64,000 bases of DNA, from positions 42,642 through 106,641 of the forward strand of contig JAJDAQ010000073.1 of the NCBI GenBank assembly GCA_029261815.1, written 5' to 3'. Shown piece by piece: positions 53,739 to 61,656 of this stretch (the first letter of the stretch is position 1; every line of letters starts with the position of its first letter). Both the position numbers and the translations under genes were made by a program. This DNA comes from Deltaproteobacteria bacterium. Lineage in GTDB: Bacteria > Myxococcota_A > UBA9160 > UBA6930. The notes under the pieces were generated by a model. That model made no database searches. It saw nothing but the letters and a program-made list of their open reading frames with translations, and was not told the DNA's origin.

Positions 53739-55348
53739 CCTGGCGCATCCGCGGCGCCGGCGTCGTCGCCATCCTGCTCGGAACGATGGCGTGCGCGGCA
53801 ACCACCGGCGACGATGGCAGCTTCCAGCCGTTCAAGGCGCTGATTCCCGACATCTCGGTCGAGCAGGAACGGCTCGTTGGTGCCCAAGCGGACGCGCAGA
53901 TCCGTGCGCAGTTGATCGAGCGGAACCTGCTCGTCGACGACCCGGAAGTCGTCGGATGGATCAACGACCTCGGGAACGCGATCGTCCAACACCTTGGCGA
54001 CCGGAACTTCCAGTACCGTTTTCGCGTTCTCCGCGAACAATCGCTGAACGCATTCGCCCTTCCTGGCGGCTACATCTTCTTCCACTCCGGGACGATCCTC
54101 GAAGCGCACGATCTCGATGAACTCGTCGGCGTGTTGGCTCACGAGATCGCGCACTCGCGCCGCCACCACTGGGCGCGCGGCGTGGAAGCGAATGCCATGC
54201 CCGACTTGATCGCGGGGTTGGTCGGCGCGGGCCTGACAGCGGCCACCGGCGAGATCGCGCCCCTGATCATCGCGCAAGGCGTGAGCCAGAGCCTTCGCCT
54301 TTCCTACACACGCGAGTTCGAAGCCGAAGCCGACCAGGTGGGAACTGCCTTCATGGTACGTGCCGGCTACGACCCGCTCGGAATGGCCGTCTTCTTCGAG
54401 CGCCTGGTGGCCAAGTACGGGCGTCCGGGCCGCTCAATCCCGCCCTATCTCCTGTCCCACCCGCGTGCCGACGTTCGTGCCCAGGATGCCGTTGATCGAG
54501 CCGAGAAGACGACGATTCCGGGCAAAGAGGATCCCGCACTCCGCGCGCGCTTCCGAGACATCCAGTACCGCCTCAGCGTCCTCGTCGCCGAGGAACGCAC
54601 GACCCTGCGTCCCGAACTCCCGACACCGGACCGGGCTTTCGTCGAGCGCACGCTCACCCTGGCCGAAGAGCGGATCGAGGCCGACGACCTCCCCGGCGCC
54701 GCTTCAGTGCTCCGTGAAGCCGAAGCCCGCGAACCCTACGACCCGCGTCTCCCGTTTCGACTTGCCGAGATCCTCGAACAAGAAGAGGCCTGGAGCGAGG
54801 CGGTCGCCGCCTATACGCGCGCGATGAACCTCGACCCCACCCGGGCCGTGGTTCACTTCCGGCTGGGCCGCGCTCACCGTAAGCTGGGCAACGATGCCCG
54901 AGCCGTCTTCCATCTCGAACAGGCCCAGAGCCGCTTCGTTCGTCCGGGACCGTTGCCCAAGGAAACGGCCCGCATGCTGAAGCGCCTGACCTTCCCGCTC
55001 CTACTCAAGAGCGGCCTGTCGGACGGCGTCACGGGGGCCGCCGCAGACACGCCGGTCGGCGGCGCTGTGGAAGAGTTCGCGCCGGACCCGCGCGTGCTCG
55101 TATGGTGGGGCGAGGTCGATCCTGCCTGGAACGACCGCCGCGAAGAACTCGAGATCCGCTGGCTCGACCCGGTCGGCGCAGAAGTCCACCGCGGCGTCAC
55201 CGAAAAGAAGGGCAAGGCGGTGGCGCTTCATCGTTTCGAACCGCCGCCGGGCACCGTGACCAGAGCCGGAATCTGGCAGGCAGAGGTCTGGCTCGACGAC
55301 GAGCGCGCCGACCGGACGACGTTTCGGGTCGCAGCGCCAGCTCGTTAG
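53735..55348 (+). CDS. BepA-like M48 metalloprotease with TPR region
   Basis: A 537-residue exported protease. The N-terminus has a signal with possible lipobox (LLGTMAC). The M48 core follows: LNAFALPGGYIFFHSG, HEIAHSRRHHWARG with the zinc ligands, and the third ligand in YTREFEAEADQVG. TPR-like repeats span about 300-400 (LAEERIEADDLPGAASVL, AVAAYTRAMNLDPTRAVVHF), and a C-terminal beta-rich region closes the protein. BepA-type proteases maintain outer-membrane protein assembly. GTG overlaps the gcvPB stop, though function is unrelated. Confidence 0.92.
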   Translation: MTWRIRGAGVVAILLGTMACAATTGDDGSFQPFKALIPDISVEQERLVGAQADAQIRAQLIERNLLVDDPEVVGWINDLGNAIVQHLGDRNFQYRFRVLREQSLNAFALPGGYIFFHSGTILEAHDLDELVGVLAHEIAHSRRHHWARGVEANAMPDLIAGLVGAGLTAATGEIAPLIIAQGVSQSLRLSYTREFEAEADQVGTAFMVRAGYDPLGMAVFFERLVAKYGRPGRSIPPYLLSHPRADVRAQDAVDRAEKTTIPGKEDPALRARFRDIQYRLSVLVAEERTTLRPELPTPDRAFVERTLTLAEERIEADDLPGAASVLREAEAREPYDPRLPFRLAEILEQEEAWSEAVAAYTRAMNLDPTRAVVHFRLGRAHRKLGNDARAVFHLEQAQSRFVRPGPLPKETARMLKRLTFPLLLKSGLSDGVTGAAADTPVGGAVEEFAPDPRVLVWWGEVDPAWNDRREELEIRWLDPVGAEVHRGVTEKKGKAVALHRFEPPPGTVTRAGIWQAEVWLDDERADRTTFRVAAPAR

Positions 55349-55374
55349 GCGACCGGCGCAAGGCCAGAGGACGC

Positions 55375-56349
55375 CTAGCGGCCCTTTCCGCGTGGCCACG
55401 GCGGCTCGCCAAGGCGCTCACGCGCAATATCGGCCCAGTGACCTTCTGACACCTGCTGCAGGTAGTGGCGCCACTGCTCCCGGGCTTCGCGCCTCGCGTC
55501 GAGCTTCTCGTACAGCAGCGCAAGGTTGAGCCGAGCCTCGGCGAAGAACGGATCGCTCGCCACCGCGGCCTCATAGTGGGCCCGCGCGGCGTCTCGCTGA
55601 CCGAGTTCTTCGAGCAGATTGGCCAGGTTGAAGTTGGCTTCGAGATGCCCGGGATCCGCGGCCAGGGCGTCGATGTAGGCCGCTTTCGCCGCCTCACGAT
55701 GTCCGCGATTGAAATACACCGTCCCAAGGTTGCAATGCGCGTCCGCGAAGTCCGGATCGGCATCGATCGCATGGCGGTAGGCATCGATCGCCTGCTCGTA
55801 GCTCGCCGGCTCGCCGTCGAAGGCACAGCCGCGTTCGAACCATGCCAGCGCCGACCCGCCGTCATTGCCTTCCGCCTCGAAACGCGCCTCGTCGAGCGAC
55901 GCAACTGCGGGCGCCGCCAGATCCTCGTCGAAGTCGAAGAGGAGTTGGCCATTCGGCGCTTCCCAGGCGCCCTCGTGATGCAGGGCGACAGCATCCGCAC
56001 CCACGTCTGCCAGCGCCAGCGCGCTCACGCTGGGAACGCCTTCCTCGAGGCGTCGGCGGTAGCGATCCAGGCTGCGGCGAATCCGTTGAACCGGAATCCC
56101 CCGGTCGATCAGCCGGACCAGCGTCCGCAACTCAACCAGGTCCTGCCACGCGAACACGGGTTCGCCCGCGTCGGTCATCGACGACGCATTCACGAGTGCC
56201 GTGCGCTCCCAGTACCGAAGACGCGCCGGCGAGACTCGCAAGATCCGCGCGGTATCCGCGAACGAGTACACCACTACCCCCGACACACAGTGTGCGTGAT
56301 CCCCGCGCATCGAGTCAAGCGCAGGATGCAAACGCGGGATGAAAGCCAT
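55375..56349 (-). CDS. MerR-type HTH protein fused to TPR repeats
   Basis: A 324-residue protein. Residues 28-90 are a MerR HTH (YSFADTARILRVSPARLRYWE, LVELRTLVRLIDRGIPVQRI). After an acidic linker, residues 185-310 hold about four TPR repeats (YEQAIDAYRHAIDADPDFAD, NLGTVYFNRGHREAAKAAYI, NFNLANLLEELGQRDAARAH). No metal-binding Cys set is visible. A DNA-binding and protein-interacting regulator is inferred; the sensed signal is unknown. A second ATG 39 bases in is an alternative start. Confidence 0.85.
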   Translation of the reverse strand: MAFIPRLHPALDSMRGDHAHCVSGVVVYSFADTARILRVSPARLRYWERTALVNASSMTDAGEPVFAWQDLVELRTLVRLIDRGIPVQRIRRSLDRYRRRLEEGVPSVSALALADVGADAVALHHEGAWEAPNGQLLFDFDEDLAAPAVASLDEARFEAEGNDGGSALAWFERGCAFDGEPASYEQAIDAYRHAIDADPDFADAHCNLGTVYFNRGHREAAKAAYIDALAADPGHLEANFNLANLLEELGQRDAARAHYEAAVASDPFFAEARLNLALLYEKLDARREAREQWRHYLQQVSEGHWADIARERLGEPPWPRGKGR

Positions 56350-56664
56350 CGCACGACGGCACGCGCCCCTCGGCTAGTCGAAGCCGAAGCGATCCGGCTC
56401 CCGGGACGCGGGCCGACGTCACATTCCCGATGCCTCCGTGACAGGCAGGCAACCGGGACGTCGCCCTGGGTCAGATCGCGCCACGATCCCCGGAGATTGT
56501 GGCAGCGCGCCTCGATTGGGACCGCTCGGCAGGCAACGACCTGGGGCGACGAACGGCCCAACTCCCCTCCGACGTAGAGGAATTCTCCTGCGGGCTCGCA
56601 CGCCACGCCTTCGGCACGCCAATTGCTTTTCTCTCTGGTGTTAGGCCCGATCGAAAGGAAGCCC
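56350..56664. other. Divergent intergenic region
   Basis: No gene seen. It separates divergent merR-TPR and CBS genes. The main structure is a 9-base-stem hairpin, GCCACGATC-CCCGGA-GATTGTGGC at 56480-56503, with one G-T pair. No T-run follows it, so it could be a regulatory site rather than a terminator. Confidence 0.5.
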
Positions 56665-57216
56665 ATGAGCGAATCAGAGATGCATGCGACACACATCGCA
56701 AGGCGACTTCAGGGATCTGGTGTGCTTACGCTCCGGGTCGGCGATGTCATGACGACCGACGTCTACGTGACGCGCGCCGACACCACCCTTTTCGACCTCG
56801 ACCGCGAGCTGACGGACCGACAGATTGGCGGCGCACCCGTGGTCGACGACAAGGGACTGGTCGGGGTCGTTTCGCGGGTAGACGTGGTCGGAGCCCTGCT
56901 CGAAGACCAGCGCGATGCCTCACGCATCTCGGCCTTCTACTCGAGCCCATATCCCCTTTCGATGGGATCCGTGGCGAAGCTGAGCGCCGACACGCGCAAG
57001 CTGGCCCTGCGGCTGGGCCAGGCGCGCGTCGGCGATGTGATGAGCACCGATCTATTGACCGCTGAGCCCGACGAAGACCTTCGCGCGGTCGCCGTCCGCA
57101 TGGCCGCGCGCCAGATCCATCGCTTGCCCGTGGTCGAAAGCGACGAGTTGGTCGGGATCATCACCGCCCTCGACTTCGTCTCCGCGGTCGCCGCGCACGG
57201 GCTCAGCGGTCGCTAG
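56665..57216 (+). CDS. Tandem CBS-domain protein (1 of 2)
   Basis: A 183-residue protein made of a CBS pair: VGDVMTTDVYVTRADTTLFD with GGAPVVDDKGLVGVVSRVDV, and VGDVMSTDLLTAEPDEDLR with HRLPVVESDELVGIITALDF. A hinge helix (LLEDQRDASRISAFY) lies between. CBS pairs commonly bind adenine nucleotides and act as energy or redox sensors. AAGGA ribosome site 6 bases ahead of the ATG. First gene of a four-gene same-strand cluster. Confidence 0.9.
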   Translation: MSESEMHATHIARRLQGSGVLTLRVGDVMTTDVYVTRADTTLFDLDRELTDRQIGGAPVVDDKGLVGVVSRVDVVGALLEDQRDASRISAFYSSPYPLSMGSVAKLSADTRKLALRLGQARVGDVMSTDLLTAEPDEDLRAVAVRMAARQIHRLPVVESDELVGIITALDFVSAVAAHGLSGR

Positions 57217-57244
57217 TCGCGCCCCCAACACCAAGGAGGTTCTC

Positions 57245-57559
57245 ATGCAGGACCAACAACCGATCGTCAACACGCCCAAGAAAGACGCGATCTGCCAACA
57301 GCCGCAGTGCGCGCTCCGCAAGGAAGGGGTCGGCGCGGACCAGCTGGCCGATGCCATTCTCGACATCCTGACCGGCAAGGAAGCTTCCCCGATTCTCGAT
57401 TCCGGAGCGATCACCCGGCGGGACCTCTGCCGCGAGTGCGTCCAGTCGATCTTCGATGGGCAATCCCTACCGCTCACAACGGCCGAGGCAGAGCAACGGG
57501 CGAAACGAACCGAAGAACGGCTCAGGCGCCGCTTCCAACGCACGCAACGGCGGATGTAG
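57245..57559 (+). CDS. Small Cys-containing protein, function unknown
   Basis: A 104-residue soluble protein, not recognised. It has a CQQPQC pair near residue 17 and a CREC pair near residue 63, spaced so that four Cys could hold zinc or a cluster. The C-terminal third is a charged helix (EAEQRAKRTEERLRRRFQRT). A perfect AAGGAGG site precedes the ATG. Lies between the CBS-pair genes; a partner role is only suggested by position. Confidence 0.7.
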   Translation: MQDQQPIVNTPKKDAICQQPQCALRKEGVGADQLADAILDILTGKEASPILDSGAITRRDLCRECVQSIFDGQSLPLTTAEAEQRAKRTEERLRRRFQRTQRRM

Positions 57560-57577
57560 CCCGGAGGCAGCGATTCC

Positions 57578-58003
57578 ATGAGCATCCCGTTCCCCAGTTC
57601 TGAGTTCTTTCGTTCCCTGCAGGCGGGAATGGAGAATGATCCAGGCTGCACAGACCACCTCGACCCGAGCGAGGCCTACTGCGGAATCGCGGTCGACGAC
57701 CGTCTCTACGTGTTCGAGTTCGATGGCCGCACCTGCGCCGGGGCCGTGAGCGGCGGGAACGAACTCGACCTGGACTTCATCGTCGCCGGACCGCTTGAGG
57801 CCTGGCAGCAGGCGCTTGAAGCCAACGTGTCCAAGAACGGGACCGGCGCCACGCTACCGTCCTTGTACGAGAGCGGATCCCTCGAGATCCGCGCGCAGGA
57901 TGAAGAGGGTCGCGCGTTGGGGAAGGCGACCCTCCCCTTCCTGCAGGTGTTCCTGGACCAGTCCCGCGGGCTGGAGATCACATTCGATCCCCCGCTCTCG
58001 TAA
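57578..58003 (+). CDS. Protein with possible SCP2-like fold, function unknown
   Basis: A 141-residue soluble protein. The pattern LYVFEFDGRTC, ELDLDFIVAGPLEAWQQAL and LYESGSLEIR followed by a final helix resembles the SCP2 sterol-carrier fold seen elsewhere in this window, but the match is weak and not claimed as certain. It is 18 bases after the Cys-containing gene and 82 bases before the second CBS gene. Confidence 0.65.
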   Translation: MSIPFPSSEFFRSLQAGMENDPGCTDHLDPSEAYCGIAVDDRLYVFEFDGRTCAGAVSGGNELDLDFIVAGPLEAWQQALEANVSKNGTGATLPSLYESGSLEIRAQDEEGRALGKATLPFLQVFLDQSRGLEITFDPPLS

Positions 58004-58085
58004 CGGTGCTCCACCGCCTCAGCCCACCCTCAGGCCCCCCGCCTACCGACTGCTCAAGCCTCGCGAACTGGCGAAGGAGCCCACG

Positions 58086-58526
58086 GTGAGACTTGCCCAC
58101 TACGCAGCGATGCCAGGCGCCGGTGCGCTGATGACGCCCTTCCCGCACACGGTCGCATTCGACACCCCGATTCCCGAGGTCGTGAAGCGGATGCAAGAGA
58201 ACGACTTCCGCCACCTCCCCGTGATCCGGGAGGGCCGACTGGTCGGGATCCTCTCCATCCGCGACGTCGAACGGTTGGCCCATCCCGGCGCCGGGGACCC
58301 CGACCCGGAGGGCAGCGTCGCCCACCAGGTCATGACCCTCGAGCCCTTTGTCGTGGGGATGGACACCTCGCTGGCCTTCGTGCTGAGGGGGATGCACGCC
58401 CGACGACTCGGGACGGCATTGGTCGCCCGTGAAGGGAAGCTCGTCGGCATCATCACCACGACCGACGTCTGCCGGGCCTTCGCAGAGGTTCTGGAAGACC
58501 GCTTTGGGCCGGTCGAGGTGGCCTAA
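58086..58526 (+). CDS. Tandem CBS-domain protein (2 of 2)
   Basis: A 146-residue CBS pair: LMTPFPHTVAFDTPIPEVV with HLPVIREGRLVGILSIRDV, and VMTLEPFVVGMDTSLAFV with GTALVAREGKLVGIITTTDV. GTG start with AAGGAG 7 bases upstream. It closes the cluster begun by the 183-residue CBS protein. Its stop overlaps the stop of the opposite epimerase gene by 3 bases, so readthrough from either side could interfere. Confidence 0.9.
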   Translation: MRLAHYAAMPGAGALMTPFPHTVAFDTPIPEVVKRMQENDFRHLPVIREGRLVGILSIRDVERLAHPGAGDPDPEGSVAHQVMTLEPFVVGMDTSLAFVLRGMHARRLGTALVAREGKLVGIITTTDVCRAFAEVLEDRFGPVEVA

Positions 58527-59446
58527 CTCTCAGATCCCGCGGCGCATTGCCACTGGTCGAAACGGGGCTGCCAACCGGCCGCTCTGAGTTTGGCCGTGTC
58601 CACCGCGGAGCCCGACCGAAGGTGGTTCCCCATCCCATCGGGCAAGTGGGGCAGCCCCGCACTGCGCAGCAGCGCTGTCAGCGGCCACACTTCGAATGGC
58701 AGGACCGGAGTCACCGGGCGCCCACGCGCGGCAAGTGCCTCGCTCCAACGGATGACACCGTCGGAGGCGACATTGTAGACACCTGCGAGTTCGAGGCGTG
58801 CGGCGAAGCGAATCGCCTCGACGGCATCCAGCGCGTGCAGCCACTGGACCTGCGGATCGAAGCCGATCAACTGGGGTGGGCGGGATTGGGCAAGTACCGC
58901 AGAAAGGGCGCCGCCTAGCTTCCCGCCCATCAACTCGGCGAGGCGCAGGATCGACACGTTCACATGGGACAGGCGTTCGGCGACGTCCCTGGCGAAGTCC
59001 TCGGCCTCGAGCAGGGCCTCGGCCGCTTCACTTACGACGTCACCGACGAGATCTTGCTCGCGATGCATGAGCGGCGCGTGCGAATCGATGGGATACACCT
59101 CACTCGACGACACGAGCACGAGCGAGCGGACATGGGCCCTTGGACTTCCCACGGCAGCACAGAGCCGCATGCAATCGATCACGTCTGCCGGACCGCTGAC
59201 CTCCGGATCCCCCGTGCGCGACGGCGCGAGCAGGTGAATGACGGTGTCGACGGCCTGGTCCGCCAGGAACGAGACCAGTTCTCCGTCGTCGGGTTCGAAG
59301 GCGACGAGTTCGACCCCGTCGAGCCAATCCGTGGTGCTGCGCGGCTCGACGCCGATCACCTTCTTCACACCCGGTTCGTCCTGGAGATGCTGAACGAGCA
59401 TTCGCCCCAGCGGCGTGGTGGCTCCAGTCACGAGAAGGCGTTCCAT
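58523..59446 (-). CDS. NAD-dependent epimerase/dehydratase-like protein with altered active site
   Basis: A 307-residue extended SDR. The Rossmann motif is LLVTGATTPLGRMLVQHL; later LVLVSSSEVYP gives the usual Ser region. The expected YxxxK helix is not found: the equivalent stretch reads GDVVSEAAEALLEAED, so Tyr and Lys seem missing. Either the protein binds NAD without catalysis or uses another residue. It is the last gene of a three-gene minus-strand set, 2 bases after the acyltransferase. Confidence 0.85.
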   Translation of the reverse strand: MERLLVTGATTPLGRMLVQHLQDEPGVKKVIGVEPRSTTDWLDGVELVAFEPDDGELVSFLADQAVDTVIHLLAPSRTGDPEVSGPADVIDCMRLCAAVGSPRAHVRSLVLVSSSEVYPIDSHAPLMHREQDLVGDVVSEAAEALLEAEDFARDVAERLSHVNVSILRLAELMGGKLGGALSAVLAQSRPPQLIGFDPQVQWLHALDAVEAIRFAARLELAGVYNVASDGVIRWSEALAARGRPVTPVLPFEVWPLTALLRSAGLPHLPDGMGNHLRSGSAVDTAKLRAAGWQPRFDQWQCAAGSES

Positions 59447-59448
59447 GC

Positions 59449-60237
59449 TCAGCCCTTCCAGACGCTTTCGCGCCGACCGAGCATTGAATCGAGCGTCCGC
59501 TGCATGTCGCTCCGGATCTCCTCCGAACGGCTCATCAGCAGGCTCCGGGAGTAGCTCGCCAAGCCGGGAGCCTCATCGAAGTGCACGGGCGGAAGAACCT
59601 CGACCGAGATCTTGGCCGGAAAGTGGGCGAACGCGCCAAGCGGTCCCAGGAGCAGACTGTTCAAGGTGATCGGGACCGTCTGGCCGGCCACGGAAACCGT
59701 GGTGACGGTCGGTGTCGTGTCCTCGGTCCCCGACAGGACGATGGGAACGATGGGCACACCGGCACGCATCGCAGTCTCGACGAACCCGCCCCGCCCAAAG
59801 CGCTGGAGGCGGTAACGCTCCGACGCCGCCTTGACCGGGCCCTTCTCGCCTTCTGGAAAGACCAACACGAGTTGGCCATCGGCGAGTAGGCGCTGCGCAT
59901 TCGACGGGTGACCCACCACGGCGCCACTCCGGGACAGTAGGCGCCCCATGAAAGGGAAGCGCCAGAATCCGTGATGGGCGAGCGCGTAGACCGCGCGACC
60001 GCGCTCCTCTTCGACGCCCTGCTGCACGATGCTCCCATCGACGGGAATGAGGCCCGCGTGATTCGAGACGAGCAGCGCGCCGCCACTGGCCGGGACGTGT
60101 TCCATGCCCTCCCAGGACACCCGGAACCAGTCTCGATAGGCCGCGCGGTAGAGCGCATTCGAGAAGACGCCCCCTTCTGATCGTCCCCACTGGTCGAGCG
60201 CGCGGGGCGGAGTCGACTTCGGTGCCGTCGGACTCAT
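59449..60237 (-). CDS. PlsC-like lysophospholipid acyltransferase
   Basis: A 262-residue acyltransferase. The catalytic HX4D motif is NHAGLIPVD; FPEGEKGPVKAAS is the FPEGTR-type acyl-acceptor motif, and VPIVPIVLSGTED the third block. A 1-acylglycerol-3-phosphate-type activity is likely, acceptor uncertain. ATG with AAGGGG upstream and a 4-base overlap with the upstream gene; an in-frame extension is unsupported. Confidence 0.92.
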   Translation of the reverse strand: MSPTAPKSTPPRALDQWGRSEGGVFSNALYRAAYRDWFRVSWEGMEHVPASGGALLVSNHAGLIPVDGSIVQQGVEEERGRAVYALAHHGFWRFPFMGRLLSRSGAVVGHPSNAQRLLADGQLVLVFPEGEKGPVKAASERYRLQRFGRGGFVETAMRAGVPIVPIVLSGTEDTTPTVTTVSVAGQTVPITLNSLLLGPLGAFAHFPAKISVEVLPPVHFDEAPGLASYSRSLLMSRSEEIRSDMQRTLDSMLGRRESVWKG

Positions 60238-60647
60238 CGATTCCCCTTCCCTGATGGAATCTGGAGGCCACTGATTGCGTCGAGCGAGATCATCACGTGC
60301 CGGCTCTTCTGGCCAGAAGCCCACGCGCGAAGTGGGAGCGCGCCGAGCGCATCTTCACGTGGATGAATGGCAATCTTGCCCACGACCACCACGCTCCAGC
60401 CCGTGTGCTCGAGCGGATCGATCCCGTCGATCTCGAAACTCGCCGGAGTCCCTTGCGCACCGGCGCGAATCAGCGCGCCTTCGCCGGTGCGGATCACGAT
60501 CACTCCCTCGTGGACCAGGAAGTTCACCGGCCGGATGATCGGTGCCCCCTCTCCGGGGAGTGCGATTCGGCCAACCCCCCCGCCGGCAAGTCGGCGTCGG
60601 CATTCGGCCTCCGAGAGTTCCTTGTTCTCGGGCACGCCTGTCTGCAT
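60234..60647 (-). CDS. Pyridoxamine 5'-phosphate oxidase-family (PPOX split barrel) protein
   Basis: A 137-residue split-barrel protein of the putative flavin- or F420-binding kind. Visible blocks are ECRRRLAGGGVGRIAL, IIRPVNFLVHEGVIVIRTGEG and ASFEIDGIDPLEHTGWSVVVVG. These are common in PPOX-type nitroreductase-like or sensor proteins. ATG with GGAGGA upstream. Leads the acyltransferase-epimerase set. Confidence 0.88.
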   Translation of the reverse strand: MQTGVPENKELSEAECRRRLAGGGVGRIALPGEGAPIIRPVNFLVHEGVIVIRTGEGALIRAGAQGTPASFEIDGIDPLEHTGWSVVVVGKIAIHPREDALGALPLRAWASGQKSRHVMISLDAISGLQIPSGKGNR

Positions 60648-61030
60648 CACCACTCCTCCGACTTCGGGGCATCCGCGACTCCACAGATGAAACAGCAAGG
60701 GACGTGCCGAATGCCAACGCTCAGTGAGGCGCCATACCAGCAAGGATGGGGCACCGAGCCCCAACCAAGAGCTTCATGGGGGAATCTTCCCCAACGAACC
60801 CTTCGGCACGGCGCCGTGGACGGCGTGCCGCCGCGAACGCCACCGCTGTCCGCACCTCGGCTTCCATTCCGGCCCAGGAAGCGCTGCCGATCGTCGGCAT
60901 GTGGCGACGCCGTCGTCTTCGCCACGCTTCGCTCGTCACCTAACAACGGTACGTCCCGGACGGATGCGCCCGCTCTGGCGCTCCGCATCCACCGGCGACC
61001 GCACCCTCCTGGCGGAAGCGGAAGTCTTCC
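60648..61030. other. Gene-free stretch upstream of the PPOX gene and downstream of selC
   Basis: Frames here have no homologous feel. It contains a hairpin-like TGGGGGAATCTTCCCCA at 60777-60793, a perfect palindrome CACGGCGCCGTG at 60807-60818 and the 21-base tandem unit next to selC. Nothing else seen. Confidence 0.5.
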
Positions 61031-61043
61031 TGGCGGAAGCGGA
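61007..61043. repeat. Tandem repeat that duplicates the 3' end of selC
   Basis: TCCTGGCGGAAGCGGA occurs at 61007-61022 and again at 61028-61043, a 21-base period. The second copy is the CCA end and acceptor strand of the tRNA-Sec. The 3' end of selC is a classic integration site, but no integrase is here. Confidence 0.75.
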
Positions 61044-61129
61044 CGGGAATCGAACCCGCCGAAACCGTGTTGCCACGGTTTCCACCGGATTTGAAGTCCG
61101 GGCGAGGCACCAGCTCTCGAAACGCCTCC
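61031..61129 (-). tRNA. selC: tRNA-Sec (anticodon TCA)
   Basis: Read on the minus strand: the 5' strand GGAGGCG pairs with CGCTTCC ahead of an encoded GCCA end. The anticodon arm CCGGA-CTTCAAA-TCCGG gives anticodon TCA, which reads UGA. A 9-base variable stem GAAACCGTG-GCAA-CACGGTTTC and T-arm GCGGG-TTCGATT-CCCGT follow. The long extra arm, 13 stacked acceptor/T pairs and a long D-stem (with one bulged A) match selenocysteine tRNA and not tRNA-Ser. It implies SelA/SelB/SelD and selenoproteins elsewhere in the genome; none is recognised in this window. Confidence 0.93.
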
Positions 61130-61194
61130 GCGAAGGGCAGAGAGGATAGCTCGCTCGTTGCCGATTGCGTGCCGTTCAAAGTCGAATCGTTTGC

Positions 61195-61223
61195 TTGACT
61201 TCGACTTCGGACGGGCACAGATT
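61195..61223 (+). promoter_or_regulatory. Possible promoter for hpf
   Basis: TTGACT then, 17 bases later, CAGATT; about 50 bases ahead of the gene. Strong -35, weak -10. Confidence 0.3.
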
Positions 61224-61275
61224 GGACCGATAGAGAAGGAACGCAATTCGTCGCCAACCAAGATCAGGAGAAGGA

Positions 61276-61626
61276 ATGAGCGAAGCTGTCGTGACCATCC
61301 ACTTCAAGGATATGCGGGTTCATCAGGACGTGAAGGAGGAGGTCGAGCGACGCTGCCATGACCTCAGTGATGAGTTCCCGGAACTGACGCGCATGGAGCT
61401 GACCCTCGTGCACACGCACTCGGGCTACGAAGCGTCGAGCCACGCCCTGGGCAAGCACACCGAGGCGGCGGCACACGCGGCCGCTTCCGAGTCTGGCCCC
61501 TGCGCCACCAAGGCGCTCGACAAGCTGCGCCTCAAGCTGCGCAAGACCCACGACAAGCGGATCTTCGCCCACCGCCGCCGCGCGCACCGAAGTCACCCGC
61601 GCCGCAGCCCGAGCGATACGGAGTAA
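61276..61626 (+). CDS. hpf: Ribosome hibernation promoting factor, short form (HPF/RaiA family)
   Basis: A 116-residue S30EA-type protein. The first 95 residues fit the fold (VVTIHFKDMRVHQDVKEEVE, FPELTRMELTLVHTHSG, ATKALDKLRLKLRKTHDKR), and a basic His/Arg tail follows. Such proteins bind the 30S subunit and make inactive 70S or 100S ribosomes in stationary phase or stress. AGGAGAAGGA precedes the ATG. No rpoN is next to it. Its upstream space contains the divergent selC. Confidence 0.85.
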   Translation: MSEAVVTIHFKDMRVHQDVKEEVERRCHDLSDEFPELTRMELTLVHTHSGYEASSHALGKHTEAAAHAAASESGPCATKALDKLRLKLRKTHDKRIFAHRRRAHRSHPRRSPSDTE

Positions 61627-61656
61627 CCGTGCCAACAGGCGGTCTACCCTGCCCGC

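Noticed and set aside
60647..61261. A 204-codon minus-strand frame across selC
   Set aside because: It runs through the tRNA and repeats and shows no domain or usable ribosome site.
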